A DNA stretch of 44,629 nucleotides, taken from NCBI GenBank assembly GCA_022361275.1, contig JAKSBE010000089.1, positions 1 to 44,629 on the forward strand, read 5' to 3'. A model generated the notes under the pieces. The model was not told the DNA's origin. It saw only the letters and a list, made by a program, of their open reading frames with translations, and ran no database searches. The position numbers and the translations under genes are program-made. Source of the DNA: Kiloniellales bacterium (GTDB lineage: Bacteria > Pseudomonadota > Alphaproteobacteria > Kiloniellales > JAKSBE01). This document shows positions 14,708-22,488 of the stretch, piece by piece. Position 1 is the first letter of the stretch. Each line of letters starts with the position of its first letter.

Positions 14708-14745
14708 GGCGCAGTGGCATTCTATTTGTTTGATGCCACTGCGCC
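14708..14745 (+). terminator. Hairpin after the needle gene (attenuator)
   Basis: GGCGCAGTGGCAT (14708-14720) and ATGCCACTGCGCC (14733-14745) form a perfect 13-bp stem with a 12-base loop, beginning 14 bases after the sctF stop. No U-run follows, but the palindrome CGCAAATTTGCG (14751-14762) does. It probably stabilises the upstream sctE-sctF message or partly ends transcription before sctD. Confidence 0.65.
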
Positions 14746-14908
14746 CGACACGCAAATTTGCGAATTAGAGTCGGCACCTGGCAAAAAGTGCTGAGGGAGA
14801 GCTTGCGCAAACGATTTGGTTATATTTTGCGCAACCCCCGGACAGTGCGCGGGCGAGTGACTTCAGCGTGGGTCCGATGAAGAGATCAACGACGATCGGT
14901 GTCGGATC

Positions 14909-16111
14909 ATGAACGATACCAGGGATCAGCGCTTCGTACTGAACATAGAATGCGGCCGTCACGGAGGCGTTTTCCAACGGCTCGCGCCCGGGAGCTATAC
15001 CCTCGGAAGTAGTGCCGACTGTGACATCGTCCTGTCCGATCCCGGCATCGCGGCGGAGCACGCGAAGCTGAGCCTCGGCAACCTGGGGCTCCTGGGTGAC
15101 CTGGGACTCAAGGGCCGGCTGACGGTCCAGCCTTTGAACGGCGACGTCGCCGTCGGCTCGAGGGACTTCTCGCCGGGGCAGGAGATCGTCAGCGGTTTGC
15201 CGGTCAGGCTCTCGCTTGCCGGGATCGAAATCCGCCTGGAGCCGACGGCGCAACAGGAGCGGCGCAAGGCCTGGATGGAAGGCATCGCCGCTTCGCTGCT
15301 GGCCGCGGTCGCCTTTGCCTTCGGCCTGAACCTGTTCTCCGCCGAGAGTGAAGCCCCCTCGGCTGAGATCGCGGCGACCGAAGACCCGGCCGGCCGCCTC
15401 CCGGAGACCTTCTGGAAGGAGGCGCCGGCCGGGGCCGTCCCGACGAAGATCGTATCGTCAGGGCTGTCGCAGGCGGGCGACGGGCGCGCGCCGGTCGAGG
15501 CTGCCGAACCGCTCGCCGAGCCCGGCTTCGAGAGGATTCGGGATATCGTGGCGCAGATCGCGCGGCGGAACGGCGGGCGGCTGGAGATCGAACGCGTCTC
15601 GGCGGATGTCTATCGCCTGACCGGCTACCTGCCCAGGCGCGAACAACTGCAGGGCCTCGTGCAGGAGGTGAAGCAGGAGGCTGCCGGCCTGCGGCGGCTC
15701 GAGACGCTGGTGGTCACGGTCGAGGGTGCCGCCGAAGCGCTGCGTCGGCAACTGGCGACGACGGGCCTGGATGCCGCGGTGCGGGTGACGACCGGCGCGG
15801 GCGCGGTGGTCGCCAGCGGAGAGATCAAGAGCGACCAGGCAGCCGATTGGCGCGCCGCGCTGAAGTGGTTCGACCGGCGCTTCGGTCGCGACCTCGTGTT
15901 CGACGCCAATGTTCGGGTCACGGACGGCCCGTCCGGACCGCCGCTCTCGATCCGGGCCGTGTGGACGGGCGCGGCGCCCTACGTCATCGCCGGCAACGGC
16001 CGGAAGTACGTCGAAGGAACCCTGCTCGACAGCGGATGGACCATCGAGAAGATCGAGCGCGAATACATCGTGCTCAGCCGGCAGGGCGAGACCTTGAGGC
16101 TGAAGCTTTGA
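14909..16111 (+). CDS. sctD: T3SS inner-membrane ring protein SctD
   Basis: A 400-residue bitopic protein of the YscD family. Residues about 8-95 form a cytoplasmic FHA-like domain (ERLAPGSYTLGSSADCDIVL-type strand order, then PGIAAEHAKLSLG). A single membrane helix lies at about 123-142 (GIAASLLAAVAFAFGLNLF). The periplasmic part has ring-building domains and the conserved C-terminus VWTGAAPYVIAGNGRKYVEG, then LDSGWTIEKIEREYIVL. SctD makes the outer of the two inner-membrane rings and contacts the secretin. It is separated from sctF by 215 bases with the attenuator and a more AT-rich stretch. Confidence 0.92.
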   Translation: MNDTRDQRFVLNIECGRHGGVFQRLAPGSYTLGSSADCDIVLSDPGIAAEHAKLSLGNLGLLGDLGLKGRLTVQPLNGDVAVGSRDFSPGQEIVSGLPVRLSLAGIEIRLEPTAQQERRKAWMEGIAASLLAAVAFAFGLNLFSAESEAPSAEIAATEDPAGRLPETFWKEAPAGAVPTKIVSSGLSQAGDGRAPVEAAEPLAEPGFERIRDIVAQIARRNGGRLEIERVSADVYRLTGYLPRREQLQGLVQEVKQEAAGLRRLETLVVTVEGAAEALRRQLATTGLDAAVRVTTGAGAVVASGEIKSDQAADWRAALKWFDRRFGRDLVFDANVRVTDGPSGPPLSIRAVWTGAAPYVIAGNGRKYVEGTLLDSGWTIEKIEREYIVLSRQGETLRLKL

Positions 16112-16154
16112 CGCCGAGGGGCCACAGCGTGGCGCCGGAGCCGGCGCGCCGCCG

Positions 16155-16553
16155 ATGCCGGAATCCCCTGGGATGAGCGACCTGAAGGCCGGCACGGTTC
16201 GGCTCGACCGGACGATCGAACGGCTCAACGAGAGCGAGGTCTCCCCCGGCGACGCGGTGCAGCTGAAGCGCTTCGAGGTCGTCTTGCGCGCCGCCGGCCG
16301 GCGGGGAAGCTTCGGTTTGGCGCCGGAAAGCCTGGAGGAGCAGCTCTTCGACTTCGCCATGCCGCACTTGGCCGATCCGCGCATCATGCAGGGCGAACAC
16401 TATCTGGCGCTGCTCGAGGATCTGGCCGAGGCCATGAGCCGGGCGCCGGACGATCAGGACAAGCTCGGCCGCTATGCGGCCCTGGTCCTGCGCAGCGAGC
16501 TTCGCCGCCATCGCCTTCTGCGCAGCTATGTCAACGCGCTCATCGAAGCGTAG
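16155..16553 (+). CDS. sctX: T3SS export component SctX (YscX-like)
   Basis: A 132-residue protein resembling YscX. The middle LEEQLFDFAMPHLADPRIMQ is followed by GEHYLALLEDLAEAM, and the C-terminal helix is SELRRHRLLRSYVNALIEA. YscX has an equivalent (L)WDFASP segment and a short helical end. YscX is an early exported protein that works with its chaperone YscY and with SctV. The order here, X-Y-V, is that of Yersinia. The start may be ATG 16155 or ATG 16173; neither has a strong ribosome site. Assignment is by motif and synteny. Confidence 0.7.
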   Translation: MPESPGMSDLKAGTVRLDRTIERLNESEVSPGDAVQLKRFEVVLRAAGRRGSFGLAPESLEEQLFDFAMPHLADPRIMQGEHYLALLEDLAEAMSRAPDDQDKLGRYAALVLRSELRRHRLLRSYVNALIEA

Positions 16554-16562
16554 GGTTTTCGC

Positions 16563-16952
16563 ATGATGCCGTCGGCCACCGCGGAGATGCTCCAGGTCCT
16601 GGGCTATCTCTACCTCCGCTTCGGACAATACCGCCGCGCCTTGGCCCTGCTCCAGGTCGCCGCACGAGAGGCGCCGGAGGATCCCGGTGTCCTGCGGTCC
16701 CTGGCCTATGCCCTGGTGCTCAACAAGGCGCCCGAAGAGGCCTTGGCCGTCATCGAGAAGCTGACCTCGCTGGAGCCTTCGTCGCGCCAGGCCGCGCGGC
16801 TGCTCGAAAGCCGGGCCCTGCTGCTGCAGGGCCGGACGTCGGAAGCCCGGCGGTCCTTTCGCCAGTTCGTCGATCAGCGCGCGCAGCAGAGAGGCGGCGA
16901 GGACCTGCCGGCCGAAGGCGCGGCGCAGGCCGGCCGAGGATGGTCGGCATGA
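16563..16952 (+). CDS. sctY: TPR chaperone SctY (YscY-like)
   Basis: A 129-residue protein with three TPR-like helical hairpins (LQVLGYLYLRFGQYRRALAL, DPGVLRSLAYALVLNKAPEE and QAARLLESRALLLQGRTSEA). YscY is a small TPR chaperone for YscX and also binds the SctV nonamer. It follows sctX by 9 bp and overlaps the start of sctV by 4 bp (ATGA). Together with sctX this forms the X-Y-V unit of Ysc-type systems. Confidence 0.75.
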   Translation: MMPSATAEMLQVLGYLYLRFGQYRRALALLQVAAREAPEDPGVLRSLAYALVLNKAPEEALAVIEKLTSLEPSSRQAARLLESRALLLQGRTSEARRSFRQFVDQRAQQRGGEDLPAEGAAQAGRGWSA

Positions 16953-19084
16953 GCCAGCCAGCCGGCTCCGGCCGCCTGCAGGACCGTGTGCAGCAGTTTC
17001 TTCTGCTGGCCGGTCAGCGCCAGGATCTGATCATCGTCGCCTTCCTGGTGACGGCCATCATCATGATGGTCCTGCCTCTGCCGACCTGGCTCGTCGATTT
17101 CCTTCTCGCCGGCAGCATGTCGGTCACGGTGCTGCTGCTGATGGTCTCGCTCTACCTGAAGAGCCCGCTCGACTTCTCGACGCTGCCGGCGGTGATCCTG
17201 ATCTCCACGGTTTTCCGCCTCGCGCTTTCGATCACCACGACGCGGCTGATTCTGCTGCAGGCCGACGCCGGCGCGATCATCCAGACCTTCGGCAGCTTCG
17301 TGGTCGCCGGCAACCTCGTGGTCGGCCTCGTCATCTTCCTGATCATCACCGTGGTGCAGTTCGTGGTGATCACCAAGGGCGCCGAGCGGATCGCCGAGGT
17401 CAGCGCCCGCTTCACGCTCGATGCCCTGCCGGGCAAGCAGATGAGCATCGACGCCGATCTCCGCAGCGGCGATGTCGATCAGTCGGAGGCGCGGCGCCGC
17501 CGGACGATGCTGGAGAAGGAGAGCCAGCTCTACGGCGCGATGGACGGCACCATGAAGTTCGTCAAGGGTGACGCGATCGCCGGGCTGGTGATCATCGCGG
17601 TCAACCTGCTGGGCGGCATCACGGTCGGCACCATGCAGCAGGACATGACGGTCGGCGAAGCGCTCCAGGTCTATGCCCTCCTGACGGTGGGCGACGGGCT
17701 CGTCGCGCAGATCCCCGCGCTGTTCCTCTCGATCACGGCGGGCACCTTCGTGACCCGCGTGACGTCGGAGAACTCCGAGAACCTCGGCAGCGACATCTCG
17801 CGCCAGCTCGTCTCGGACCCGCGCTCCCTGGGGCTCGCCGCCTTCGTCGTGCTGATCATGGCGGCGGTGCCCGGCTTTCCCAGCGGGATATTCCTGTTCC
17901 TCGCCGCGATGCTCGGCGGTCTCTCCGCGCTTTTCTATCGGCGCGCGCGGCTGGATGCCGCGGAAGCGCCCGAACCGAGGCCGCGTCAGCCCGGCGGCGG
18001 CGAGCCGAGGTCCGAGCCGAGCCAGGTGGTGGTCGTACGCGCCGGCGCCGCGCTCTACCCGGCGCTGGAAGTCGGTCTGTTTCAGCGCAATCTGCGGCGG
18101 ATCCGGGAGTCGATCTTCTCGGAACTGGGCGTCCAGGTCCCCAGCATCTGGTTCGAGGCCGATCCGGTCCTGCCACCGAACAGCTATGGCATCGACATCG
18201 AGGGCGTGCCGGTGACCGACGGCGAGCTGAAGCCGGAGCCGCTCCTGCTCTACGACGATCCGGCGCACCTGGAGCTGCTGGACGTCGCCGGAGAGACCGG
18301 CGGGCCCTTGCTGGATCTCGAGCAAACCGTCTGGCTGGACCCGCGCCATCGTCAGGCCCTGGAGCGGGCCGGCGTGGGCTTCATGGACTGCAACACGATC
18401 CTGGCGACGATCATCGGCAAGACCCTGTCCAGGCATGCGGCCCGCTTCCTGGGCATCCAGGAGACCCAGATCATGCTGCAGCGGATGAACGAGACCCACG
18501 GCGACCTCATCCGCGAGATGCAGCGGGGCGTGCCCTTGCAGAAGACCGCCGATGTCCTGCGCCGCCTGCTGGACGAAGGCGTGTCGATCCGCAACCTGCG
18601 GGCGGTTCTGGAGGCGCTGGTGGAGTGGGGCGGCAAGGAGCAGGATCCGGTCCTCCTGGCCGAGTACGTGCGTACCAGCCTGGGCCGCCAGATCTGCCAC
18701 AGCCATGCCGATGCCAACAAGGTCCTGGCCGCGGTGATCTTCGAGAAGGAAGCCGAGGACCTGATCCGCGGCGCGATCCGCCAGACCTCGGTCGGCAGTT
18801 TTCTGGCCCTGGACGAACGAAGCACGGAGGCCCTGATCGGGGCCTTGCGGCGCAGCATCGAACGCAAGGCCGGCGAGCGGGCGAAGCTGATCGTGCTCAC
18901 GTCCCTGGACGTGCGCCGCTACGTCCGCAGCCTGCTTCAGAAGAACGGCTTCGATCTTGCCGTGCTCTCCTACCAGGACCTCGTCGCCGAGTTCTCGGTG
19001 CAGCCGATCGGGACGATCCGGCTGCCTACCGCCGAAGCTGCCAAGGCGGCCGCGCCGAAGACTCCCGCACAAGCCAGCGCGTGA
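16949..19084 (+). CDS. sctV: T3SS major export-gate protein SctV
   Basis: A 711-residue SctV/FlhA-family protein with about eight membrane helices in the first 330 residues and a large cytoplasmic ring-forming domain. Family landmarks include FSTLPAVILISTVFRLALSI, the FHIPEP-loop motifs PGKQMSIDADLRSGDVDQSE and GAMDGTMKFVKGDAIAG, and the late GVPLQKTADVLRRLLDEGVS. I prefer ATG 16949, which overlaps the sctY stop and has GAGG nine bases upstream; ATG 16940 would add three residues. SctV forms the nonameric export ring above the ATPase and binds chaperone complexes. It ends the plus-strand T3SS operon. Confidence 0.95.
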   Translation: MSQPAGSGRLQDRVQQFLLLAGQRQDLIIVAFLVTAIIMMVLPLPTWLVDFLLAGSMSVTVLLLMVSLYLKSPLDFSTLPAVILISTVFRLALSITTTRLILLQADAGAIIQTFGSFVVAGNLVVGLVIFLIITVVQFVVITKGAERIAEVSARFTLDALPGKQMSIDADLRSGDVDQSEARRRRTMLEKESQLYGAMDGTMKFVKGDAIAGLVIIAVNLLGGITVGTMQQDMTVGEALQVYALLTVGDGLVAQIPALFLSITAGTFVTRVTSENSENLGSDISRQLVSDPRSLGLAAFVVLIMAAVPGFPSGIFLFLAAMLGGLSALFYRRARLDAAEAPEPRPRQPGGGEPRSEPSQVVVVRAGAALYPALEVGLFQRNLRRIRESIFSELGVQVPSIWFEADPVLPPNSYGIDIEGVPVTDGELKPEPLLLYDDPAHLELLDVAGETGGPLLDLEQTVWLDPRHRQALERAGVGFMDCNTILATIIGKTLSRHAARFLGIQETQIMLQRMNETHGDLIREMQRGVPLQKTADVLRRLLDEGVSIRNLRAVLEALVEWGGKEQDPVLLAEYVRTSLGRQICHSHADANKVLAAVIFEKEAEDLIRGAIRQTSVGSFLALDERSTEALIGALRRSIERKAGERAKLIVLTSLDVRRYVRSLLQKNGFDLAVLSYQDLVAEFSVQPIGTIRLPTAEAAKAAAPKTPAQASA

Positions 19085-19157
19085 GCGCCGGATCGGCGAT
19101 CGCTCTGACGGCGGACCGGGACTGGCGGCTCAGACCGAGCCGCTCTCGATCCAGTGA

Positions 19158-19209
19158 TGACACGCACCAATCAGCGTGTCACCCTCCTTGATGGGGGTGG
19201 GTGACACGC
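19158..19209. terminator. Inverted and direct TGACACGC repeats between converging genes
   Basis: TGACACGC (19158-19165), its reverse complement GCGTGTCA (19174-19181) and a second TGACACGC (19202-19209) lie between the stops of sctV and the convergent acidic protein gene. The middle copy can pair with either neighbour, giving two alternative 8-bp stems. A two-way terminator is likely, although no U-run is present. The octamer also resembles the ATGACACRC box of the two-box motif. Confidence 0.45.
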
Positions 19210-19228
19210 CGAAATCCGCAAGTCGGCA

Positions 19229-19963
19229 CTAGATCAGGGGCAGGCGGTCCCGGTCGTCGTCTTCCTTGCCGGACGCGGCGACGAGCTTGACGTAGCCGAC
19301 GGACTCGCCCTCCACCTGCAGCGATATGCTGCCGACGGAATCCGAGGTGTCGTAGGTGATGGCGCTCACGTCATCGCCATCGGTGACGATCCCGGAGTCG
19401 AGGCTCTGCAGGCTGGTCTCGACGATTTTCTTCGAGGCCTCGTCGTTGATCGCCTTCAGCTCCTGCAAAGCCTGCAGGAACGACGGGTTGACGACCAGCT
19501 TCACGCTTTCCTCGGTGCTGCGCGCCAAGTCCTCCAGGGCCGCCTTGGTGCCGGTCTTCTCAAGGATCTTGTCCTTGGCGTCATTGCCGTTGTCCTCGTC
19601 GTCGTCGGCGACCTCCTTGACGATCAAGTCGAAGATGCTCGTCTCCTCTCCGTCGAGCGCGTCGCCGGAATCGATGGACGAGCCGCCGCCCTTGATCGCG
19701 AGGAGATCCAGATAGTCCGTATCGCCGGAAAACTTGAGGGTGTTGGTCTTCTTGTCCTGACGGTCGTCCGTGTCGCCGGCCTCCTTCGTGGTCTCGTTCG
19801 CGGCCTTGGCTTCTTTGGAGGCAGACAGGTCGCTGGTCACTGACGCGAAGTCGGTCTGTTGCGCGTCGATTCCAGCATTGGGCCCAGCGTTGAGGTCGTT
19901 GTTGGCGAGGACGTTGCCAACGGCGTCCCCACCGCCGGAGGCGGTGATGCTCTGGGGTGACAT
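19229..19963 (-). CDS. Acidic putative T3SS-secreted protein
   Basis: A 244-residue acidic, cysteine-poor protein with no signal peptide. The start MSPQSITASGGGDAVGNVLA at 19963 is chosen because AAGGAGGGACCC precedes it directly. The N-terminal 70 residues are polar and Asn/Ser/Ala-rich, as in many T3SS export signals. The middle is Asp-rich (KEVADDDEDNGNDAKDKILE) and is followed by helices (SFLQALQELKAINDEASKKI). No known family is recognised. It is convergent with sctV, has a copy of the two-box motif about 80-125 bases upstream, and shares its ribosome-site type with the other candidates. It may be an effector, translocator or gatekeeper-like protein; that is inference. Confidence 0.6.
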   Translation of the reverse strand: MSPQSITASGGGDAVGNVLANNDLNAGPNAGIDAQQTDFASVTSDLSASKEAKAANETTKEAGDTDDRQDKKTNTLKFSGDTDYLDLLAIKGGGSSIDSGDALDGEETSIFDLIVKEVADDDEDNGNDAKDKILEKTGTKAALEDLARSTEESVKLVVNPSFLQALQELKAINDEASKKIVETSLQSLDSGIVTDGDDVSAITYDTSDSVGSISLQVEGESVGYVKLVAASGKEDDDRDRLPLI

Positions 19964-20044
19964 GGGTCCCTCCTTGTCGACGGTCTGTACGTCGCCGCGG
20001 GCGCCGCAGGGCGACGACCATGGCTTGAAAAAACCCCTCCTAGG

Positions 20045-20087
20045 TAAAACCATGGTAACAAGGCGTCGCGGGCCAAGGGTGTGTCAT
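20045..20087 (-). promoter_or_regulatory. Two-box motif, copy 3
   Basis: On the minus strand ATGACACAC (20087-20079) is followed 34 bp later by ATGGTTTTA (20053-20045). The second box is less perfect than in copies 1 and 2. It sits about 80-125 bases upstream of the ATG of the acidic protein at 19963. Confidence 0.35.
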
Positions 20088-20167
20088 CGGGGAGGTTTCC
20101 GGTGTCCTTCTTTGGATATCGAAGGCTGCGGCCGCTGTCTTCACGCCCGAAGCCCTCCAGGGGACTT

Positions 20168-20189
20168 CGGCAGATGCCGGCATCTGCCG
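20168..20189. repeat. Perfect 22-bp palindrome
   Basis: CGGCAGATGCC is followed directly by its reverse complement GGCATCTGCCG. It could be an operator for a dimeric regulator, or a simple hairpin. It lies midway between the divergent genes. Confidence 0.7.
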
Positions 20190-20720
20190 CCGCGGCCGGC
20201 GGGCGAGGGGACTCCCGCGGCGTCGAGGCCGGCGTCACCGCGCGGCACGTTCTCCTGGTATCGAAGAGATCTCAATGGCTTCGCCCTCCGTAGAGAGGGG
20301 CGTCCGAGGCAAGCCTTTCGGCCGTTTTCCGATTGCGCCCCGCCTTCAAGACCCGACCCGGGCAATCGAGGTCCCGGCCGGGCGACATGTTCGGCCGCTC
20401 GGTCCCGGGAGCGGCCGCGCGGGGCAGGGCGTGCGCCGCCGCGGCGGGGGATATGAAGGTTTACCGACGTCACTTCACAAAGATGTTTGCAACTTGGCAT
20501 TGAATAGCGCAGAGATCGTGGTGTGATAGGCGAAAGGCTGCGGGGAAGGCGGGAGGACGCGAAACCGCGTCCAAAACGCACCCTCGACCTTGGGGGGCAA
20601 GCGGCACGGCCTGCGCCGTCGCGACGACAAGCGTCGATGGCGCTCATTCTTCCGGGGCGATCTCCCGGGACCGGATTGGGAGGACTGGAGGCGAAGAACC
20701 AGCGACAGAAGGGGGCGTCC

Positions 20721-21695
20721 ATGAGCGGCAAACCGGCGGCGGAGAGACACGGCATGCGATCAGAGCACCCTTGCGTCACGAAGGCTGACGAAAATCCCCG
20801 ATCCTGCGCGACGGCCCGATCCTGCGCGACGGGACGTGCCGGCTGCGGAAGGCGAGCCGGCGCCGGCGAAGCCTCCCCCGGCGTGCGCGGCACCTATCGT
20901 GCTGCGAAGCTGGCCGCGGCCGTCGTCCTCGCGACCTCCCTGGGCGGCTGCGAGTCGATCGGGGGGGCCGCGCCACCGCCCGAAAGAAGTCCCTCGGAGG
21001 AACTGCTCAGCCTGGGCGACCGGATGCGCGATGCCGGGGATCTGGATGTGGCGATCGCGATCTACCGGCAGGCGGTCGAGAGGGACGCGCAGGAGATCCG
21101 GCCTCTGCTCCGTCTCGGAAGCGCGCTGGCCGCCAGCGGCCAAACCGCCCAGGCCGCAGGCGCCTACGACGCGGCCCTCGCCCTCGACCCCATGAGCGCC
21201 GAGGCCTTGAGAGGACGGGGCAGGGCCTCCATCGTGCTCGGCGAACCGGAGCGCGCCATAGAGCCCTTGTCGCGCGCGATCGAGCAGGACGATGAGAATC
21301 CGCAAAACCAGCGGCTGCTCGGAACCGCCTACGATCTCCTCGGGTTTCACGAAAAGGCCCAGGACGCCTATCTGGCAGGACTTGAGCTGAAGCCGCGGGA
21401 CGTCGATCTGCAGAGCAATCTCGCGCTGTCCTTCTCGCTCGTGGGCAACCATGCTTCCGCGATCGATCTCATGCGCTCCGTCGCCAACGCCCCCGCGGCG
21501 GCCGAGAAGCACAGGCGCAACTATGCCTTGGTGCTGGGCCTCGCGGGCCGGGAACTGGAGGCCGAGCAGGTCGCGCAGGAGATCCTGGGAGAGAGCGCGA
21601 CGCGGGCCTTGCTGAGGAAGATCAGAAGGCTGCTCTTGATCGAGGACTCCACCGTTCGGGCCAGGGCCATCGGAACGAACGAGTTCTCCGGCTGA
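20721..21695 (+). CDS. TadD-like TPR lipoprotein
   Basis: A 324-residue lipoprotein with lipobox SLGGC (Cys77 with this start) and four to five TPR units, for example DLDVAIAIYRQAVERDAQEI and PQNQRLLGTAYDLLGFHEKA. TadD-family TPR lipoproteins help assemble the Tad-pilus secretin, acting as pilotins. Here no pilin, TadA or prepilin peptidase gene is near, but a CpaD-like and a CpaC-type secretin gene follow on the opposite strand inside the T3SS locus. The start ATG 20721 has AAGGGGG upstream. The 60 residues before the signal peptide are unusual and include a duplicated RSCAT; the true start may be later. Role as pilotin for the T3SS secretin is inferred. Confidence 0.75.
   Translation: MSGKPAAERHGMRSEHPCVTKADENPRSCATARSCATGRAGCGRRAGAGEASPGVRGTYRAAKLAAAVVLATSLGGCESIGGAAPPPERSPSEELLSLGDRMRDAGDLDVAIAIYRQAVERDAQEIRPLLRLGSALAASGQTAQAAGAYDAALALDPMSAEALRGRGRASIVLGEPERAIEPLSRAIEQDDENPQNQRLLGTAYDLLGFHEKAQDAYLAGLELKPRDVDLQSNLALSFSLVGNHASAIDLMRSVANAPAAAEKHRRNYALVLGLAGRELEAEQVAQEILGESATRALLRKIRRLLLIEDSTVRARAIGTNEFSG
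20797..20832. repeat. 18-bp tandem duplication in the tadD-like gene
   Basis: CCCGATCCTGCGCGACGG is present twice in direct succession (20797-20814, 20815-20832), in frame, giving RSCATARSCATG in the region before the signal peptide. Confidence 0.9.
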
Positions 21696-21716
21696 AGCCC
21701 GGTCTTCGTCCGCCTG

Positions 21717-21764
21717 GAGCAGCCCGCGTTCATTCGAACGCGGATAAGCTGCTCTAACTCTATG
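21717..21764. repeat. Dispersed 48-bp hairpin repeat, copy 1
   Basis: GAGCAGC CCGCGTTC ATTC GAACGCGG ATAA GCTGCTC forms two stacked stems and is followed by TAACTCTATG. A second copy at 28803-28850 matches at 46 of 48 positions. Hairpin repeats of this type are scattered in many alphaproteobacterial genomes. Here it lies after the tadD-like stop and can end transcription. Confidence 0.75.
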
Positions 21765-21766
21765 GA

Positions 21767-21824
21767 ATAGATCGAATGATCTGCGTCTAATTGAGTCCAG
21801 TTAAACGCAGATCATTCGATCTAT
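21767..21824. terminator. 20-bp perfect inverted repeat between convergent genes
   Basis: ATAGATCGAATGATCTGCGT (21767-21786) and its exact complement (21805-21824) flank an 18-base loop. It lies between the convergent tadD-like and cpaD-like genes, right beside the dispersed hairpin repeat. It is likely a two-way terminator or the core of a small mobile repeat. Confidence 0.6.
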
Positions 21825-21841
21825 AGCGGGATGGTCATGCT

Positions 21842-22477
21842 TTAGGGCGCGCCGGCTCCTTCGTCCTGTGGATCGAACCTGCGCTGATAGGACTGCATCG
21901 CCCGAACCGCCCGCCCGGCGGAGCCGGGCCCGAGGCTGCGTCCCCGCAGGAGATCCTCGGGGTCCTCGACCATGTGCAGCAGGTTGAGCTCGTTGACGCA
22001 GCCCCAGGGCAGGGTGCCGCCGGCGGCCGCGCCGTCCTCGGCGCAGTCGAGCGACACGATGGCGTCGCCGTGGAGCGTCACCCGGACGAGGCCGGGCTCG
22101 AGCGCCCCTTCCGCTGCCGTGATCCTCTCGGCCGGAACGCCGAGGGCGCGGAGGGCGGCGGCCACGGCCGCCTGGCGCGCGGCGCCCTCCGGTTCTCCGC
22201 CTTCGAGGACGACCTTGCCCGCGGTCGCGACGTCGTGGCTGCGGGCGAAGGCGTGAAGCTGGCGCTGCGCTTCGCCGTCGAGTGCGACGCTGCCCGCCTC
22301 GAAGGCGACCATGTGGCTTTGCTCGACCGGAACCACGGCGAACGTGCGCAGGGGGCGCGGCGGCGGTTCGGGCGCGCAGGCCGAGAGTGCGCAGAGCAGG
22401 GCCAAGGTACGGACGAGAGGGGCGCGGACGAGAGGAGCTCGCCGGTCGCGTTTCCGGTCTGGGGCTGGGCGCTTCAT
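21842..22477 (-). CDS. CpaD-like lipoprotein
   Basis: A 211-residue lipoprotein with signal LALLCALSAC (Cys34). The C-terminal half matches CpaD of Tad pili: WGCVNELNLLHMVEDPEDLL followed by RGRSLGP and a short helix ending in QSYQRRF. CpaD is a periplasmic partner of the Tad secretin CpaC. I use ATG 22477, which has GAGGGA 8 bases upstream; a TTG at 22492 also opens the frame and would overlap the secretin stop. A 15-bp in-frame tandem duplication gives RAPLVRAPLVR before the signal. Its place directly after the secretin gene supports a shared outer-membrane complex. Confidence 0.8.
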   Translation of the reverse strand: MKRPAPDRKRDRRAPLVRAPLVRTLALLCALSACAPEPPPRPLRTFAVVPVEQSHMVAFEAGSVALDGEAQRQLHAFARSHDVATAGKVVLEGGEPEGAARQAAVAAALRALGVPAERITAAEGALEPGLVRVTLHGDAIVSLDCAEDGAAAGGTLPWGCVNELNLLHMVEDPEDLLRGRSLGPGSAGRAVRAMQSYQRRFDPQDEGAGAP

Positions 22478-22488
22478 GTCCGGGTCCC

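Larger units (their letters stand above)
19964..20720. other. Regulatory region between divergent secreted-protein and tadD-like genes
   Basis: No supported gene. It contains the third two-box motif (minus strand), a perfect 22-bp palindrome, a GC-rich middle, and an AT-rich island at 20450-20530 that is the likely promoter area for the plus-strand tadD-like gene. Several GC-rich open frames cross it without ribosome sites. Confidence 0.4.

Noticed and set aside
16874-19072. A 732-codon minus-strand frame
   Set aside because: It is antisense to sctV, which is a clear match in the other strand; the Asp/His/Gln/Arg-rich text is typical of such shadows.
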